A DNA stretch of 64,000 nt from contig CM026397.1 in NCBI GenBank assembly GCA_014843695.1, positions 37,483,858-37,547,857 on the forward strand, read 5' to 3'. Source of the DNA: Archivesica marissinica (lineage: Eukaryota; Mollusca; Bivalvia; Venerida; Vesicomyidae). This document shows positions 38,991 through 47,899 of the stretch, piece by piece. The number at the start of each line of letters is the position of its first letter. Within the stretch, counting starts at the first letter, position 1. The notes beneath the pieces are model-generated. The model made no database searches. It was given only the letters and a program-made list of their open reading frames with translations, and had not been told where the DNA came from. The position numbers and the translations under genes are program-made.

Positions 38991-39155
38991 AGAAACACAT
39001 ATTAACATACATTGACAATGTAATAGCCAATCCAATGTTCATAATAAAGGCTAGAATCTCATCTAGACTACTAATCCGCTACATGATAGCTAAATGACTG
39101 TCGTTTGTATGGAGATATAATAATATATTAACAAAAATCTCTATGAAGGAAAGGG
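38978..39155. mobile_element. TTAA-flanked MITE (piggyBac-like ends)
   Basis: Begins CCCTTTCCCTCATAGA after TTAA (38974-38977) and ends CTCTATGAAGGAAAGGG before TTAA (39156-39159). TTAA duplication and CCCTTT ends suit piggyBac-derived elements. The interior matches the element at 51195-51425 in opposite orientation (GACAGCCATATA / TAAATGACTGTC region). Confidence 0.8.
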
Positions 39156-39329
39156 TTAAACTAATAACTATTTAGATATACGAGTCAGTGGTCCAATGTA
39201 TGTATGTTCCATTAATGTCAAAACACTTGTGGGGATTTAGACATGTTTTCCTGGGCAGTTGATGTATTGATGACATACATCGGGCATGTAAATGAACCAG
39301 GAATCCTTCTCGAATAATAGGGACGTGAT

Positions 39330-39785
39330 CTAATTGATAACAGCGATGAATAAAAGAATAGGGCATGATCTGATAGATAACAGCCATGAATAACAGAATA
39401 GGGGTGTGATCTGATAGATATCAGCGATGAATAACAGAATAGGGGCATGATCTGATAGATAACAACGATGAATAACAGAATAGGGGTGTGATCTGATAGA
39501 TATCAGCGATGAATAACAAATATCAGCGATGAATAACAGAATAGGGGCTTGATCTGATAGATAACAGCAATGAATATTAGATCTCAGCGATGAATAACAA
39601 ATATCAGCGATGAATAACAGAATAGGGGCATGATCTGATAGATATCAGCGATGAATAACAGAATAGGGGCATGATCTGATAGATAACAGCGATGAATAAC
39701 AGAATAGGGGCATGATCTGATAGATAACAGCGATGAATAACAGAATAGGGGCATGATCTGATAGAGAACAGCAATGAATAACAGA
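39330..39785. repeat. 41-bp minisatellite
   Basis: About ten units of GATAACAGCGATGAATAACA + GAATAGGGGCATGATCTGATA, with shorter rearranged units at 39510-39620. Confidence 0.95.
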
Positions 39786-40270
39786 GTGGTTATATAATAT
39801 TATATAATATATAACCACAGGCACAAGATACAATAGTCCTATAAATAAGACTTCTACATAAATTATTTTTTTCTATTATTTTTGAAAAATGCCTGGATAG
39901 TAAAATGTCACATTTTTCAAGTCTAAATATTTGGACTAAAGATACAATAATTGTTGGTTTTTTTTTTACATGTTACAACTATAAGAACATAGGATCACGG
40001 GATCAACTGTTCTTATTTACATGTAAGACCACCACCTCGCGTTATACAACGAAGAGGGTGCTCCGAAGCTACCGGAGGGATCTACAACAACAACATAGCG
40101 CACCAAAAGTAGCATGTCTTGCATCTGTTGCTGTAACATTAAAACAATAGCAAAAATGATCTAAGCACATACACATATGTATACTGACATCGTCAATTAC
40201 CTGATACACTATCATACAGCACTACACACTACTAACACAGTGATATTTCAAACAATATCAAACAAAATAA
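39786..40270. other. Unique DNA, no gene seen
   Basis: A/T-rich unique sequence. A short plus-strand frame at 39905-40150 has no recognisable domain. Poly-T tracts occur near 39958 and 39865. Confidence 0.4.
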
Positions 40271-40279
40271 ATTGATTAC

Positions 40280-40430
40280 CTGGTAATATACAAATTGCAG
40301 CTGCTGTCAGTGTTCTGTAAACAGACGTCAATGGCAAGGAAACGACGTCATTCCAAACACCCGACATGACGTCTTTCCAAAACGTCACCATCCGAAAGTA
40401 AGGTTCTACATGAATATCCGGCATCGGCAT
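40280..40430 (-). CDS. Possible first coding exon of the USP-like gene
   Basis: Minus-strand frame from an ATG at 40430 encodes 50 residues (MPMPDIHVEPYFRMVTFWKD at its start) and ends one base into a glycine codon at CCAG|GTAATC. That phase is exactly what the USP-like exon at 34915 needs, so splicing the two would keep the frame. This is the only support; the sequence is not one I recognise, the donor is weaker than average, and the match in phase has a one-in-three chance of being accidental. Four ACGTCA/TGACGTC-type motifs lie within it (40324-40387), which would also suit a promoter-proximal region. The alternative is a non-coding promoter or 5' UTR. Confidence 0.3.
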
Positions 40431-40433
40431 CAC

Positions 40434-40870
40434 ACATTCTGGTTATTTCATTGTCCCTACGATTTCGGACACAATTAATCATAGTAATTACAACATGAAT
40501 CTAATCTATGGCGTCGTTGGTTTTATTAGTAACGGACTACTTCTACGATGTCGTTCGCGCTTGTTTGACGTGCATGTTCAGCGTTCATAATCTTTACAGC
40601 GTTTCCGGGTTTTATTAGATACCTGCACCATGTTACACTTAATTATTGTGTAATATCTGTAGCATACAAGTTGTTCCTTTGATTACCATCGATATTCAAT
40701 CTCTAGATTGAAATAAGACGTTAATATTTCCCAAACACTGCAGCCGAACAAACACAAACCTGGCGCCAAAAAGGGTCTGTATAAAACGCAGATATTTCTG
40801 CAGACAGCAACTTGCAGACAGTTGTATGTCTATGGGGGGGGGGTGTATAAAACGCAGATCAGTTATATTC
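40434..40870. other. Unique DNA, possible promoter of the minus-strand gene
   Basis: Sequence upstream (minus sense) of the putative exon. It has several CG dinucleotides (40520-40610) against an A/T-rich background, suggestive of a promoter region, but no TATA box or initiator can be fixed. A G run is at 40833. Confidence 0.3.
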
Positions 40871-40874
40871 GTAT

Positions 40875-41162
40875 GGGATCTGTAGTCCAGTGGTAACACG
40901 CTGTACTGGTAATCCAGGGATCGCAGGTTCGACCCCCCGTTTGACCCTAATAAAATTAACAGTCTTTCAGATGGGACATTAAACCGATGTCTCGTGTCGG
41001 TGCTTTACACCGTGCACGTAAAAGAACCAGAGGCGACTCTGGAATGGGTCTCTGTCTGTATCATTGCACTATTCTCCAAAAACTAACACGACTAATCTCT
41101 TCAGGAGGCGTCGCTCATATTGTCAACCGATAGCGACGATAAATAAACGTAAAACACACACA
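40875..41162 (+). repeat. tRNA-Thr-like SINE, plus copy
   Basis: A box TAGTCCAGTGG, anticodon-stem region CTGTACTGGTAATCCAG (one mismatch), B box GGTTCGACCCC. Full body with ACGTTAAACCG-like, GTGCACGTAAAAGAACCAG and CTTCAGGAGGCGTCGCTC blocks, and the GATAAATAAACG tail. One of the most complete copies here. Confidence 0.88.
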
Positions 41163-41165
41163 ACA

Positions 41166-41621
41166 GGTATCGCAACGGCACCTGTTTCCATGGGAAACGA
41201 GATACTTTAGGGCACCTATGCACGGCGTATATGAATTTTTTAATTTATGCACGTGTAAATGTTGAATATATTATTTTTTTGACTTAGTAACACCAATAAC
41301 TAACAATATTACAAATCATAAGACACTTTTTTCTGGTTATTTGTACATCTCCCCCCCCCCCCCAATTCGGATAGCTACCAGCCTGAAATGCTCATAAACC
41401 GCATCATTTCGGTGGGGGGGGGGATCTCAACAAGTTGTCTGTTTATATTCGGCTACTGAACCAGCCAGGTGACAGTTGCGTTAAGCTACCGGCACGCACA
41501 ACGGAATGCTATTGAACTATGCTTCACCTCTGTCCGCGAAAATAGGTTAAAACTATTTAAATATTTTAAATACGGATGTAAATGGGAAACAATACGCTGA
41601 GCATAGGAATACGCCGAGCAT
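41166..41621. other. Unique DNA with C and G runs, no gene seen
   Basis: A C run (41350-41363) and a G run (41414-41423) lie about 60 bp apart and could pair as a hairpin. Otherwise unremarkable. Confidence 0.4.
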
Positions 41622-41630
41622 AGGTTCCAC

Positions 41631-41783
41631 TAGCCTGGGTTCCAGTCTGTCGATTTTTCACTTTTTAACTTCTGGAAAAATGACACGATCAGAAACTCGA
41701 TACGGCCCAGTTAATAGTCTCGGTGTTAAAATATATTTATTTGACTGACCAGGCAAAATATATCGACGTCTTATCACAGGCTA
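41631..41783. mobile_element. 153-bp MITE with 9-bp target duplication
   Basis: Termini TAGCCTGGG and CACAGGCTA are an imperfect inverted pair. AGGTTCCAC flanks both sides (41622-41630, 41784-41792). A 9-bp duplication is usual for Mutator-like elements; the family is inferred from that length alone. Confidence 0.65.
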
Positions 41784-41792
41784 AGGTTCCAC

Positions 41793-42938
41793 CACTATAA
41801 CTGTCTTGTCCCCACATATGCAAGAAGACTGTACTCTTCAGCGTCAGAGTCCTTTAGTGGATAGAAGAAAATAAAATATAATTTAGGTAAAATATATAAT
41901 GGTATATATATAATAGTCAAGAACAGTTGGTCATAGCTAGGGAACTAAGACACTTTTATACACTACCGAGTTTGTATATTTTCATATAAACATCGCTTGT
42001 TCAACTATAAAAAATATGTAATGTAGCTGTATGCGTACACGTGTATATATACACTATGGATGAACACATAGGCTAGAAATAAACCTTCTAATGAAGTGTT
42101 TGGACTATTTCAATGTTCACCCGTTTCTAATACAGTGTTATTACGTGACTGATGCGGGTAAGCTTGTCTCATGCCAAGTACATGTATGGACTATGGGCGT
42201 TTTTAACAACAACCATATAATACAAGTTCGCTTTGTGATGTTACTAAAACGAGTTCATCTAAATGTGACTTCAGAAAAGTGGTGGATACAAAAGTCCTTG
42301 TAGGAAAGCATATACATGTATAGACAATGAGCGTTTTTAAAAACAACCAGTAGCACGAGTTCGCTTACTAAAACGTATTCATCTAAATGTGACTTTTAAA
42401 GTGGTGGATACAAAAGTCCTCGGTGTGTGGTTTCGATGTTTGAATGATTATTAAGTATTTTCAAGTCCAACTGTCCCTTCTTAGAACAGTACTTCTTGCA
42501 TAAATGTATATAGAATATCCGCCTCAAGTTACACTCGATTTTAGTATTATTCTTTATACCTACCGAAAACGTTGCAAATATTTATTATGTACATTTCCAT
42601 TGGAGAGGAATTAATATAAGTTTTCTGAAAACTTGTTTTCCAATCCAAACCATTCACAATTTATGTAATTTGTAACATTTTTTGTGTTATACATGTACAT
42701 TTATTGGAATAAATACTGTTTAAACCAAAAGTCCTCGTAGGAAAGCATTTCCACAAGTAGCCACATCCCCACTAACTGCATGTACCCGGTGACGTCATAC
42801 TTTAATATAGTAGAACACCTTTGTCCTTATCAGTAATTACAATATGTCCGTTTCCCATGCCCTAAGACAATATGAGAAGTCATCACCTTACAGGCTTATT
42901 CCTCATCGACCATTTCCGTCAATAGGTGGAACTTAAAA
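41793..42938. other. 5' flank of the VWC-like gene
   Basis: Mostly unique A/T-rich sequence. An imperfect direct duplication of about 130 bp (around 42170-42300 and 42305-42425) shares TTCATCTAAATGTGACTT and GTGGTGGATACAAAAGTCC. TTTAATATAG at about 42801 is a weak TATA-like candidate roughly 140 bp before the start codon. A small plus-strand frame (42091-42303) overlaps the duplication and is not credited. Confidence 0.4.
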
Positions 42939-43002
42939 ATGAAGTATTTGATATGTATGACTCTTGCAGCATGCGCCTGCGCGTCTAGGTTTTACTATCC
43001 AG
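42939..43002 (+). CDS. Secreted VWC-like protein, exon 1 (signal peptide)
   Basis: First coding exon (64 bp) of a three-exon gene joined to 44552-44648 and 45546-45660; the whole protein is 91 residues. It opens at AAAAATG and encodes MKYLICMTLAACACASRFYY then P and the first base of a Gly codon, ending at CCAG|GTGAGA. Residues 1-16 form a short signal peptide: a lysine, a hydrophobic core, and small residues (ACAS) before the likely cleavage site. The protein should therefore be secreted. Splice phases agree at both junctions (1 then 2), which strongly supports the model. No other ATG upstream in frame is needed. Confidence 0.85.
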
Positions 43003-43085
43003 GTGAGAAATCTGCAGATCAATTAATTAGTGATTGTATTTTATTTTGCAAATTGTTTATGTCTTACAATGTACTTGCCATTTAA

Positions 43086-43403
43086 CAGGCGCGTAGCTAG
43101 GTCTAAATATGGATTACGCACCGTCCTAAGGGGGTCCGGGGGCATGCTCCATCCGGAGATTTCCCCCCCCCCCCGCTATATGGTCTCAGGTGACTTTTGC
43201 CTGTGACTATGAACATCAGCTACAATCAATATCTGTTGGCATTTTGTTCATGTCTGCTTTCTTGTGAATGATCAATGTCGGTGCCACCATTACCCCCTTA
43301 CGATCTAGTTTTTATTGCATTTTACGCATTTATTTAATTTTCATGAACTGTCAAAATAAATCTTACGCACGTACGTACATGCGTAAGCCTAGCTACGCGC
43401 CTG
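43086..43403. mobile_element. MITE in intron 1 with CAGGCGCGTAGCTAGG ends
   Basis: Perfect 16-bp inverted termini CAGGCGCGTAGCTAGG / CCTAGCTACGCGCCTG enclosing a CCGGGGGCATGCTCC motif and a C run. This end structure is widespread in invertebrate genomes. No clear target duplication can be read. Confidence 0.75.
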
Positions 43404-43659
43404 AATTATTAATTCTTACTGTACGAAGTGTGCATGTTAGAGCAATGATAACGTATTAATTATATATACTAATATCACTGCGGGTATATTGGTACAATGA
43501 TTCTATATATCATAACTGGTCACTACTGACTTAGTGTAGTGTATGTTTAAACGTGCACTACGTGAATATCTGCCTATATTTACGACAGTCATGTGTGAAT
43601 TTTATGGAACTTTAAAACCATTCAAAAAGACAACATAGCACTGTCTGTGAGTGTCCTTT

Positions 43660-43860
43660 TTCTGTTTGCCTGTTTCAAGTCAACGACCGAAGTCACTTGG
43701 CCACGGAGGTGTCGTGCGATCCCTGGATTACCAGTCCAGCGTGTTACCACTGGACTATAGATCCGTATGTGGCCACGGAGGTGTCGTGCGATCCCTGGAT
43801 TACCAGTCCAGCGTGTTACCACTGGACTATAGATCCGTATGTGGCCACGGAGGTCATTAC
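43660..43860 (-). repeat. Duplicated tRNA-like SINE heads in intron 1
   Basis: A 72-bp unit (43699-43770, 43771-43842, then 12 bp more) contains the Thr-like head on the minus strand: A box TAGTCCAGTGG and anticodon stem CTGGA/TCCAG with GGT. It is joined to GGCCACGGAGG, which belongs to a Ser/Leu-like SINE. The left flank (CAAGTCAACGACCGAAGTCA) fits the second family, so this is a chimaera of two SINE families followed by tandem duplication. Confidence 0.75.
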
Positions 43861-44194
43861 CAGTATGCCTATATAGCTTGAAAGTGTATTAATATCTTTT
43901 TTCTAACAAAGTGATTTGTTTGGAAATAATGTTCCTATGACAACAGTTACGAATTGTTTCATATCGAATAGTAAACGGCACAGCTTTAACCAATAATCCC
44001 TTGAAGTTATACAGTAATGTTTCTGAAAAAATGCCAGATAGCCCATGTTCGCATGACAGCGACCATGTATAAACTATTTGCTGACTAGTATGTGTATAAT
44101 TACCAGCATACATAGAGCTGCGTGATCTTTAAGGTATGGAATGTGTGTCCACGTTTCTTTTCTCTGTCGCTAGAGGTCCATGGCTGCACTAATG

Positions 44195-44410
44195 GCTATG
44201 TCGTGATAGCGCAGTGGATGCGCGTTCGCATCAGATGCGAAAGGTCCGTAGTTCGAGTTCCGCTGGAGCCGTTACGATTGTGCCCTTAGGCAAGGCATTT
44301 AAATTCCACGTTGACTCTTCTCACTCCCTCTGGCGATGGATTCCATCAGGAATGAGGTCTCGAGAGTGATTAATATAAGTGATCGCAATCGAGCTAAAAT
44401 AAATTTGTAT
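44195..44410 (+). repeat. tRNA-Leu-like SINE, plus copy
   Basis: The head has A box TAGCGCAGTGG, anticodon arm TTCGC-ATCAGAT-GCGAA (anticodon CAG, Leu) and B box AGTTCGAGTTCC. Then GTGCCCTTAGGCAAGGCATT, GGATTCCATCAGGAATGAGG, CTCGAGAGTGATTAATATAA and the ATAAATTTGTATAAACTAA tail. This is the best reference copy for the family. It sits in intron 1, about 140 bp before exon 2. Confidence 0.85.
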
Positions 44411-44551
44411 AAACTAATAATAATTCTCTCGCATGCGTGATTGATGCATCTTACACTTGTTGCAGTTCCATATGTTTGTTTTATGAGCTGTTATATTCAA
44501 TGGCCAGTCCACAGCTGACATACATAATCCACAGTTGTTTGTTTTAAACAG

Positions 44552-44648
44552 GTATGTGTCCGAACAACATGAGTGCAGGTGAGAGATGGAATCCAACAGA
44601 CACGTGTGCGGAATGTTATTGTGACCATGCAGGTTATGGATGTTTTGG
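44552..44648 (+). CDS. Secreted VWC-like protein, exon 2
   Basis: A 97-bp exon between GTTTTAAACAG and GG|GTAAGA. It encodes GMCPNNMSAGERWNPTDTCA followed by ECYCDHAGYGCF. It holds five cysteines, including the CxxCxC signature (CAECYC) of von Willebrand factor type C domains. The GERW motif before the second cysteine is also common in small single-domain VWC (SVWC) and microseminoprotein-like secreted proteins. It enters in phase 1 and leaves in phase 2, matching exons 1 and 3. Confidence 0.85.
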
Positions 44649-44689
44649 GTAAGACAATATTCTTTGACATAACGACTTTATCCTCTCAG

Positions 44690-44765
44690 TTTCAGTAAGT
44701 GATTAACTCAGTTTCAGTAAGTGATTAAAACTCAGTTTCAGTAAGTGATTAAAAAAGCTTAAACT
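44690..44765. repeat. Short tandem repeat after exon 2
   Basis: Three units of CTCAGTTTCAGTAAGTGATT, each containing a CAG and a GTAAGT splice-like motif, about 45 bp downstream of the exon 2 donor. Confidence 0.8.
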
Positions 44766-44799
44766 TTATTTATTTTACAATGATTGCAAAAAAAAGGTT

Positions 44800-44965
44800 T
44801 TTCAACAACTTATATTAATCACGCGTAAATGTGGTCATTCGTGTGGGAGGACACCGGAGTACCTGGAAAAAACCCACATGTCCGATCTGGCGACCACCGT
44901 ACCAGCTCACATACTTCCCGGTCCGAGGATCGAAACCCGGTTTGCATTGGCGAGAAGCTTAAAAC
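44800..44965 (-). repeat. Dispersed element with GGAGGACACCGGAGTACCTG
   Basis: Contains GTGGGAGGACACCGGAGTAC..GGAAAAAACCCAC and AGGATCGAAACCCGGTTTGC, a motif pair common to a widespread invertebrate repeat whose B-box-like part reads GGTTTCGATCC on the minus strand. Probably a SINE fragment in intron 2; exact ends are unclear. Confidence 0.55.
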
Positions 44966-45199
44966 AAAGCTACATGGTTGATTGAACATTTATACGAAAG
45001 GTCTTCACCACAAGCTATGGTTAAATTGTTAGAAACACAGTGCATTGTCTCCTCTATAATATATATTAACTTGCCATAAGTGTATGCCAATGTGTCTTTT
45101 TCTTACAATTAAAATTCCCAGATGACCTGGGACTGTGCAGAGGACATGTTTTACTTTACATCACCTCGAGTATGTCACACATACTAATGATGTTTGTTT

Positions 45200-45532
45200 A
45201 GTTTATACAAATTTAGTTTAGCTCGATCGGAAGCAAATTCTTGCAACCTTATTTTAATCTCTCTCCTGATGGAATCCATGGCCACGAGGGAGAGAGAATG
45301 TGGAATTTAATAATATTAATAATACTTTATTTAACGAGAGTACTCATTTAACAAAAGTTAATCTACCATGAGGCCCTCAACATATATACAATCAAATGCA
45401 ATCAAAAGATTTAAGCGCCTTGCCTAAGGTACCAATCATAACGGCTACATGTGGGCGCGAATTCCGGGCCTTTCAAACATGAAGCGAACGCAATACCACT
45501 GCGCTATCACTACTTCCGCTTCATATAATTAT
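45200..45532 (-). repeat. tRNA-Leu-like SINE with a nested insertion, next to the exon 3 acceptor
   Basis: Minus-strand copy of the 44195 family: tail TTTAGTTTATACAAATTTAG, then CTCCTGATGGAATCCATGGC, the GAGGGAGAGAGAAT block, and the head with TAGCGCAGTGG (minus) at its right end. About 105 bp of foreign sequence (about 45308-45410, starting TAATAATATTAATAATACTT and holding GAGAGTACTCATTTAACAAA) splits it at TGGAATTTAA. The head ends about 15-25 bp before the exon 3 splice acceptor. Confidence 0.8.
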
Positions 45533-45545
45533 ATGTTTCTTTCAG

Positions 45546-45660
45546 ATGTGACCAATTAACCCCAATCATCGGTTGCTATCAGTTACCAATTGATACGTCT
45601 ACAATGTACCCAGAGTGCTGCCCTAGACTCGCATGCCCGCCAATTGTGCCAGCAAATTGA
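45546..45660 (+). CDS. Secreted VWC-like protein, exon 3 and stop
   Basis: Final coding exon after TTTCTTTCAG. It encodes the last 37 residues and a TGA. It supplies five more cysteines, in CDQL, IGCYQL, and the terminal YPECCPRLAC, the CC-P-x-C ending typical of VWC domains. With exon 2 this makes ten cysteines, enough for five disulphides. It enters in phase 2, completing the Gly codon left by exon 2. A canonical AATAAA lies at 45679-45684, just after the stop. The function is unknown; single VWC proteins in invertebrates are often immune- or stress-related secreted factors, but nothing here shows that for this gene. Confidence 0.85.
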
Positions 45661-45678
45661 TTTGTTTGGAAAAAATTA

Positions 45679-45684
45679 AATAAA
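45679..45684 (+). terminator. Polyadenylation signal of the VWC-like gene
   Basis: AATAAA 19 bp after the stop codon, giving a very short 3' UTR if used. Confidence 0.6.
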
Positions 45685-46267
45685 CTATTTAAAATCCCAC
45701 TAAACGTGTAGTTTTATATAAAAAAAAATCATGGTGGACACTGCAATGCACATGTCCAGGCACACACTCCCACTGTGTTAACTATTTCAGCGCCAAATAA
45801 ATTCAGAGCATGTGCAAACCACAGGGATTCGGCACGTTTGGTGGTACTAGTATATATATTTAAGTACAGGGATTCTACTCTGTGGGATGTCAGATTTCGC
45901 ATCGATCAGTAAAATGGCCCTATCTGAAACAATTTTGTACCAAGCTGTCCAAATATAACGCCTATCCCGAGTCTTTATATTGTTCTTCAAATAAAACACA
46001 ACTTTAAGCTGCATGCATGTATACTTTGCAAACAATTGCCACAAACATTGGCCATAGCAGGTCACATTTCCATACTAGGACACGGGTTCTGTCAGCAACA
46101 AAAAAAAATCTTCGACGGGAGAGTTTTAACTGAATAACATTATCAATAAAATGTGTTTCCACTAACGTGTAGATTTATTCGGCAAAAATGTACGTCAAAA
46201 AGAGATTTCGTAGCATTTTCATTTTGTTTTGAAAATTTCTAAAGCGGCGCAATTCACGTTGAAATGA

Positions 46268-46344
46268 GCGTTCTGATTGGATTATTAGAATGTAACAAGA
46301 TGTTTTTTTATATATGAAGAATAATCATAATCCAATCAGAACGC
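46268..46344. repeat. Inverted repeat, 18-bp arms
   Basis: GCGTTCTGATTGGATTAT (46268-46285) is repeated in perfect inversion at 46327-46344, with a 41-bp loop. Could be the two ends of a tiny MITE. Confidence 0.75.
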
Positions 46345-46399
46345 TGGCAACTATTCAGCTATTATTGGGGGGATACCCCGGGTGCCCCCTCCGGTTAGT

Positions 46400-46577
46400 A
46401 TTTAAGATGCGGAGGTGCACCTGAGTAGAACCACTTGCCTACCGCTTAGCAAGCTGGCTAGCTTCCTAGCATGAAGTAATTCGACACCCCTAGTGGGAAT
46501 CGAACCTACAGCAGTGAGGGGCAAGTGATTTGAGATAAACAATCGTAACCACTCGGCCATTAGAGGCCCCTATGTCA
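46400..46577 (-). repeat. Ser/Leu-tRNA-like SINE
   Basis: On the minus strand the head begins near 46575 with A box TGGCCGAGTGG, has an extended variable-arm-like region, and B box AGGTTCGATTCCC. The body then contains GTGTCGAATTACTTCATG, CTAGCCAGCTTGCTAAG and GAACCACTTGCC-type sequence in reverse. It is the single-copy reference for the body segment that has been amplified at 37234-37570. Confidence 0.8.
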
Positions 46578-46736
46578 TGTGTGTCTTCTTTGGTCACACA
46601 TGAAATGACAACAAGAGATATCACAAACATGTTTATTCCTTGTAGACAACAGGTTTATCAGTAGACTAACAGATACATATACATGTACATAGAATGGATT
46701 ATTTAATTTATATATGAACATTATAGGCCTTCTTAA

Positions 46737-46954
46737 CCCTTTCCCCCTTAGTAGCGCCTCTCGACGCCTATGTCAATTGACATAGATCGGCACATTAGTA
46801 GTCAAACAAGCTATAATAAAGATCGGAACAACGTAGTGTATACAACACTTAATAATTCCCAGTGTCCTCTATGAAGGTGGAGTAGGCAAGTTCACAGTTT
46901 ATCTATTGCGTACGATTGGTAAATTACAGCCAAATGTATGTAAGGGGGAAAGGG
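46737..46954. mobile_element. TTAA-flanked MITE, CCCTTTCCCCCTTA ends
   Basis: TTAA on both sides (46733-46736, 46955-46958) and perfect 14-bp inverted ends CCCTTTCCCCCTTA / TAAGGGGGAAAGGG. A TTGACATAGATCGG-type interior follows. Piggybac-like non-autonomous element, 218 bp. Confidence 0.85.
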
Positions 46955-47182
46955 TTAATTACTAACAAGCCTGCCTGATATGTCTAGAAGTGATGAACGT
47001 AAAAACTGCCAATTCTGTGAGGTTACATTTTCTTTGCATTTACTTTATCCTGTACCAGGCTGCTGTAGGATTAATGATACAACTGTAAACCGTTACTAGC
47101 AGACATATTGTACGAGTGTTAGCACCGAGAAACGGTTATGTCGAGTGTGCATTACCCGTCTGTGCTTGGACATGCATAACAA

Positions 47183-47558
47183 TGAGAGACATTACTGGTT
47201 GTTCTATTACCTCCCTTGATGGATAGAGTCAGAGTTATCCCTAAATGTATATTGGTCCTTTTAGTTGGAATCCTTTGTTTTTACTGTTGTCGTCTAAACA
47301 GATGTTGCGTTAGGATAAATGTAATGTTATCAAAATGGTGTTAATTAATAGAACCAATTTTTACAGTAATGTATCCATTGGGCATGCTAAAGGATATCTG
47401 TCGAGATTTAATAATTTCCTAATTATAAGACGAAATTACAGATGCGAATGGAAAACATGTGGTGCAAAGGAAACAACGATAAAAACAGAGGAAACCAATT
47501 AAGAGGACCAATATATTATTAGAGTATTCAGGGGCAGTAACTGACTAATGTTTCTCAT
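47183..47558. mobile_element. Dispersed element, copy 1 (also at 57245)
   Basis: Begins TGAGAGACATTACTGG and ends CTGACTAATGTTTCTCA, a short inverted pair TGAGARACATTA. The interior has TATTGGTCCTTTTAGTTG, GGATATCTGTCGAG and GAGTATTCAGGGGCAGTAAC, all shared with 57245-57562. Probably a MITE; target duplication unclear. Confidence 0.65.
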
Positions 47559-47899
47559 TGCACGTATAATACAATATACATGCATATATACCTTACACGA
47601 CACGTATAATATATTTCTCATTCAATACTTGAAAAAGCAGTTACTAGAAAAAGCATTTACCTTAATTCACATATGAAAAAAGAACATATTATTTACCTTA
47701 ATTCACATGTTAAAATTTACCTTAATTCTCATAAGAAAAAAAGGAACAAATCATTTACCTTAATTCTCATAGGAAAAACTTATTGCAAGAAAGATTGAAC
47801 TTGAACTTTTCTTCGACATTATTGTCAATTTATTTCATACTACGCATCCTTATATACAAATGTTAAGAACATAAACAGTTTTCTCGGCCATTTTGCATG

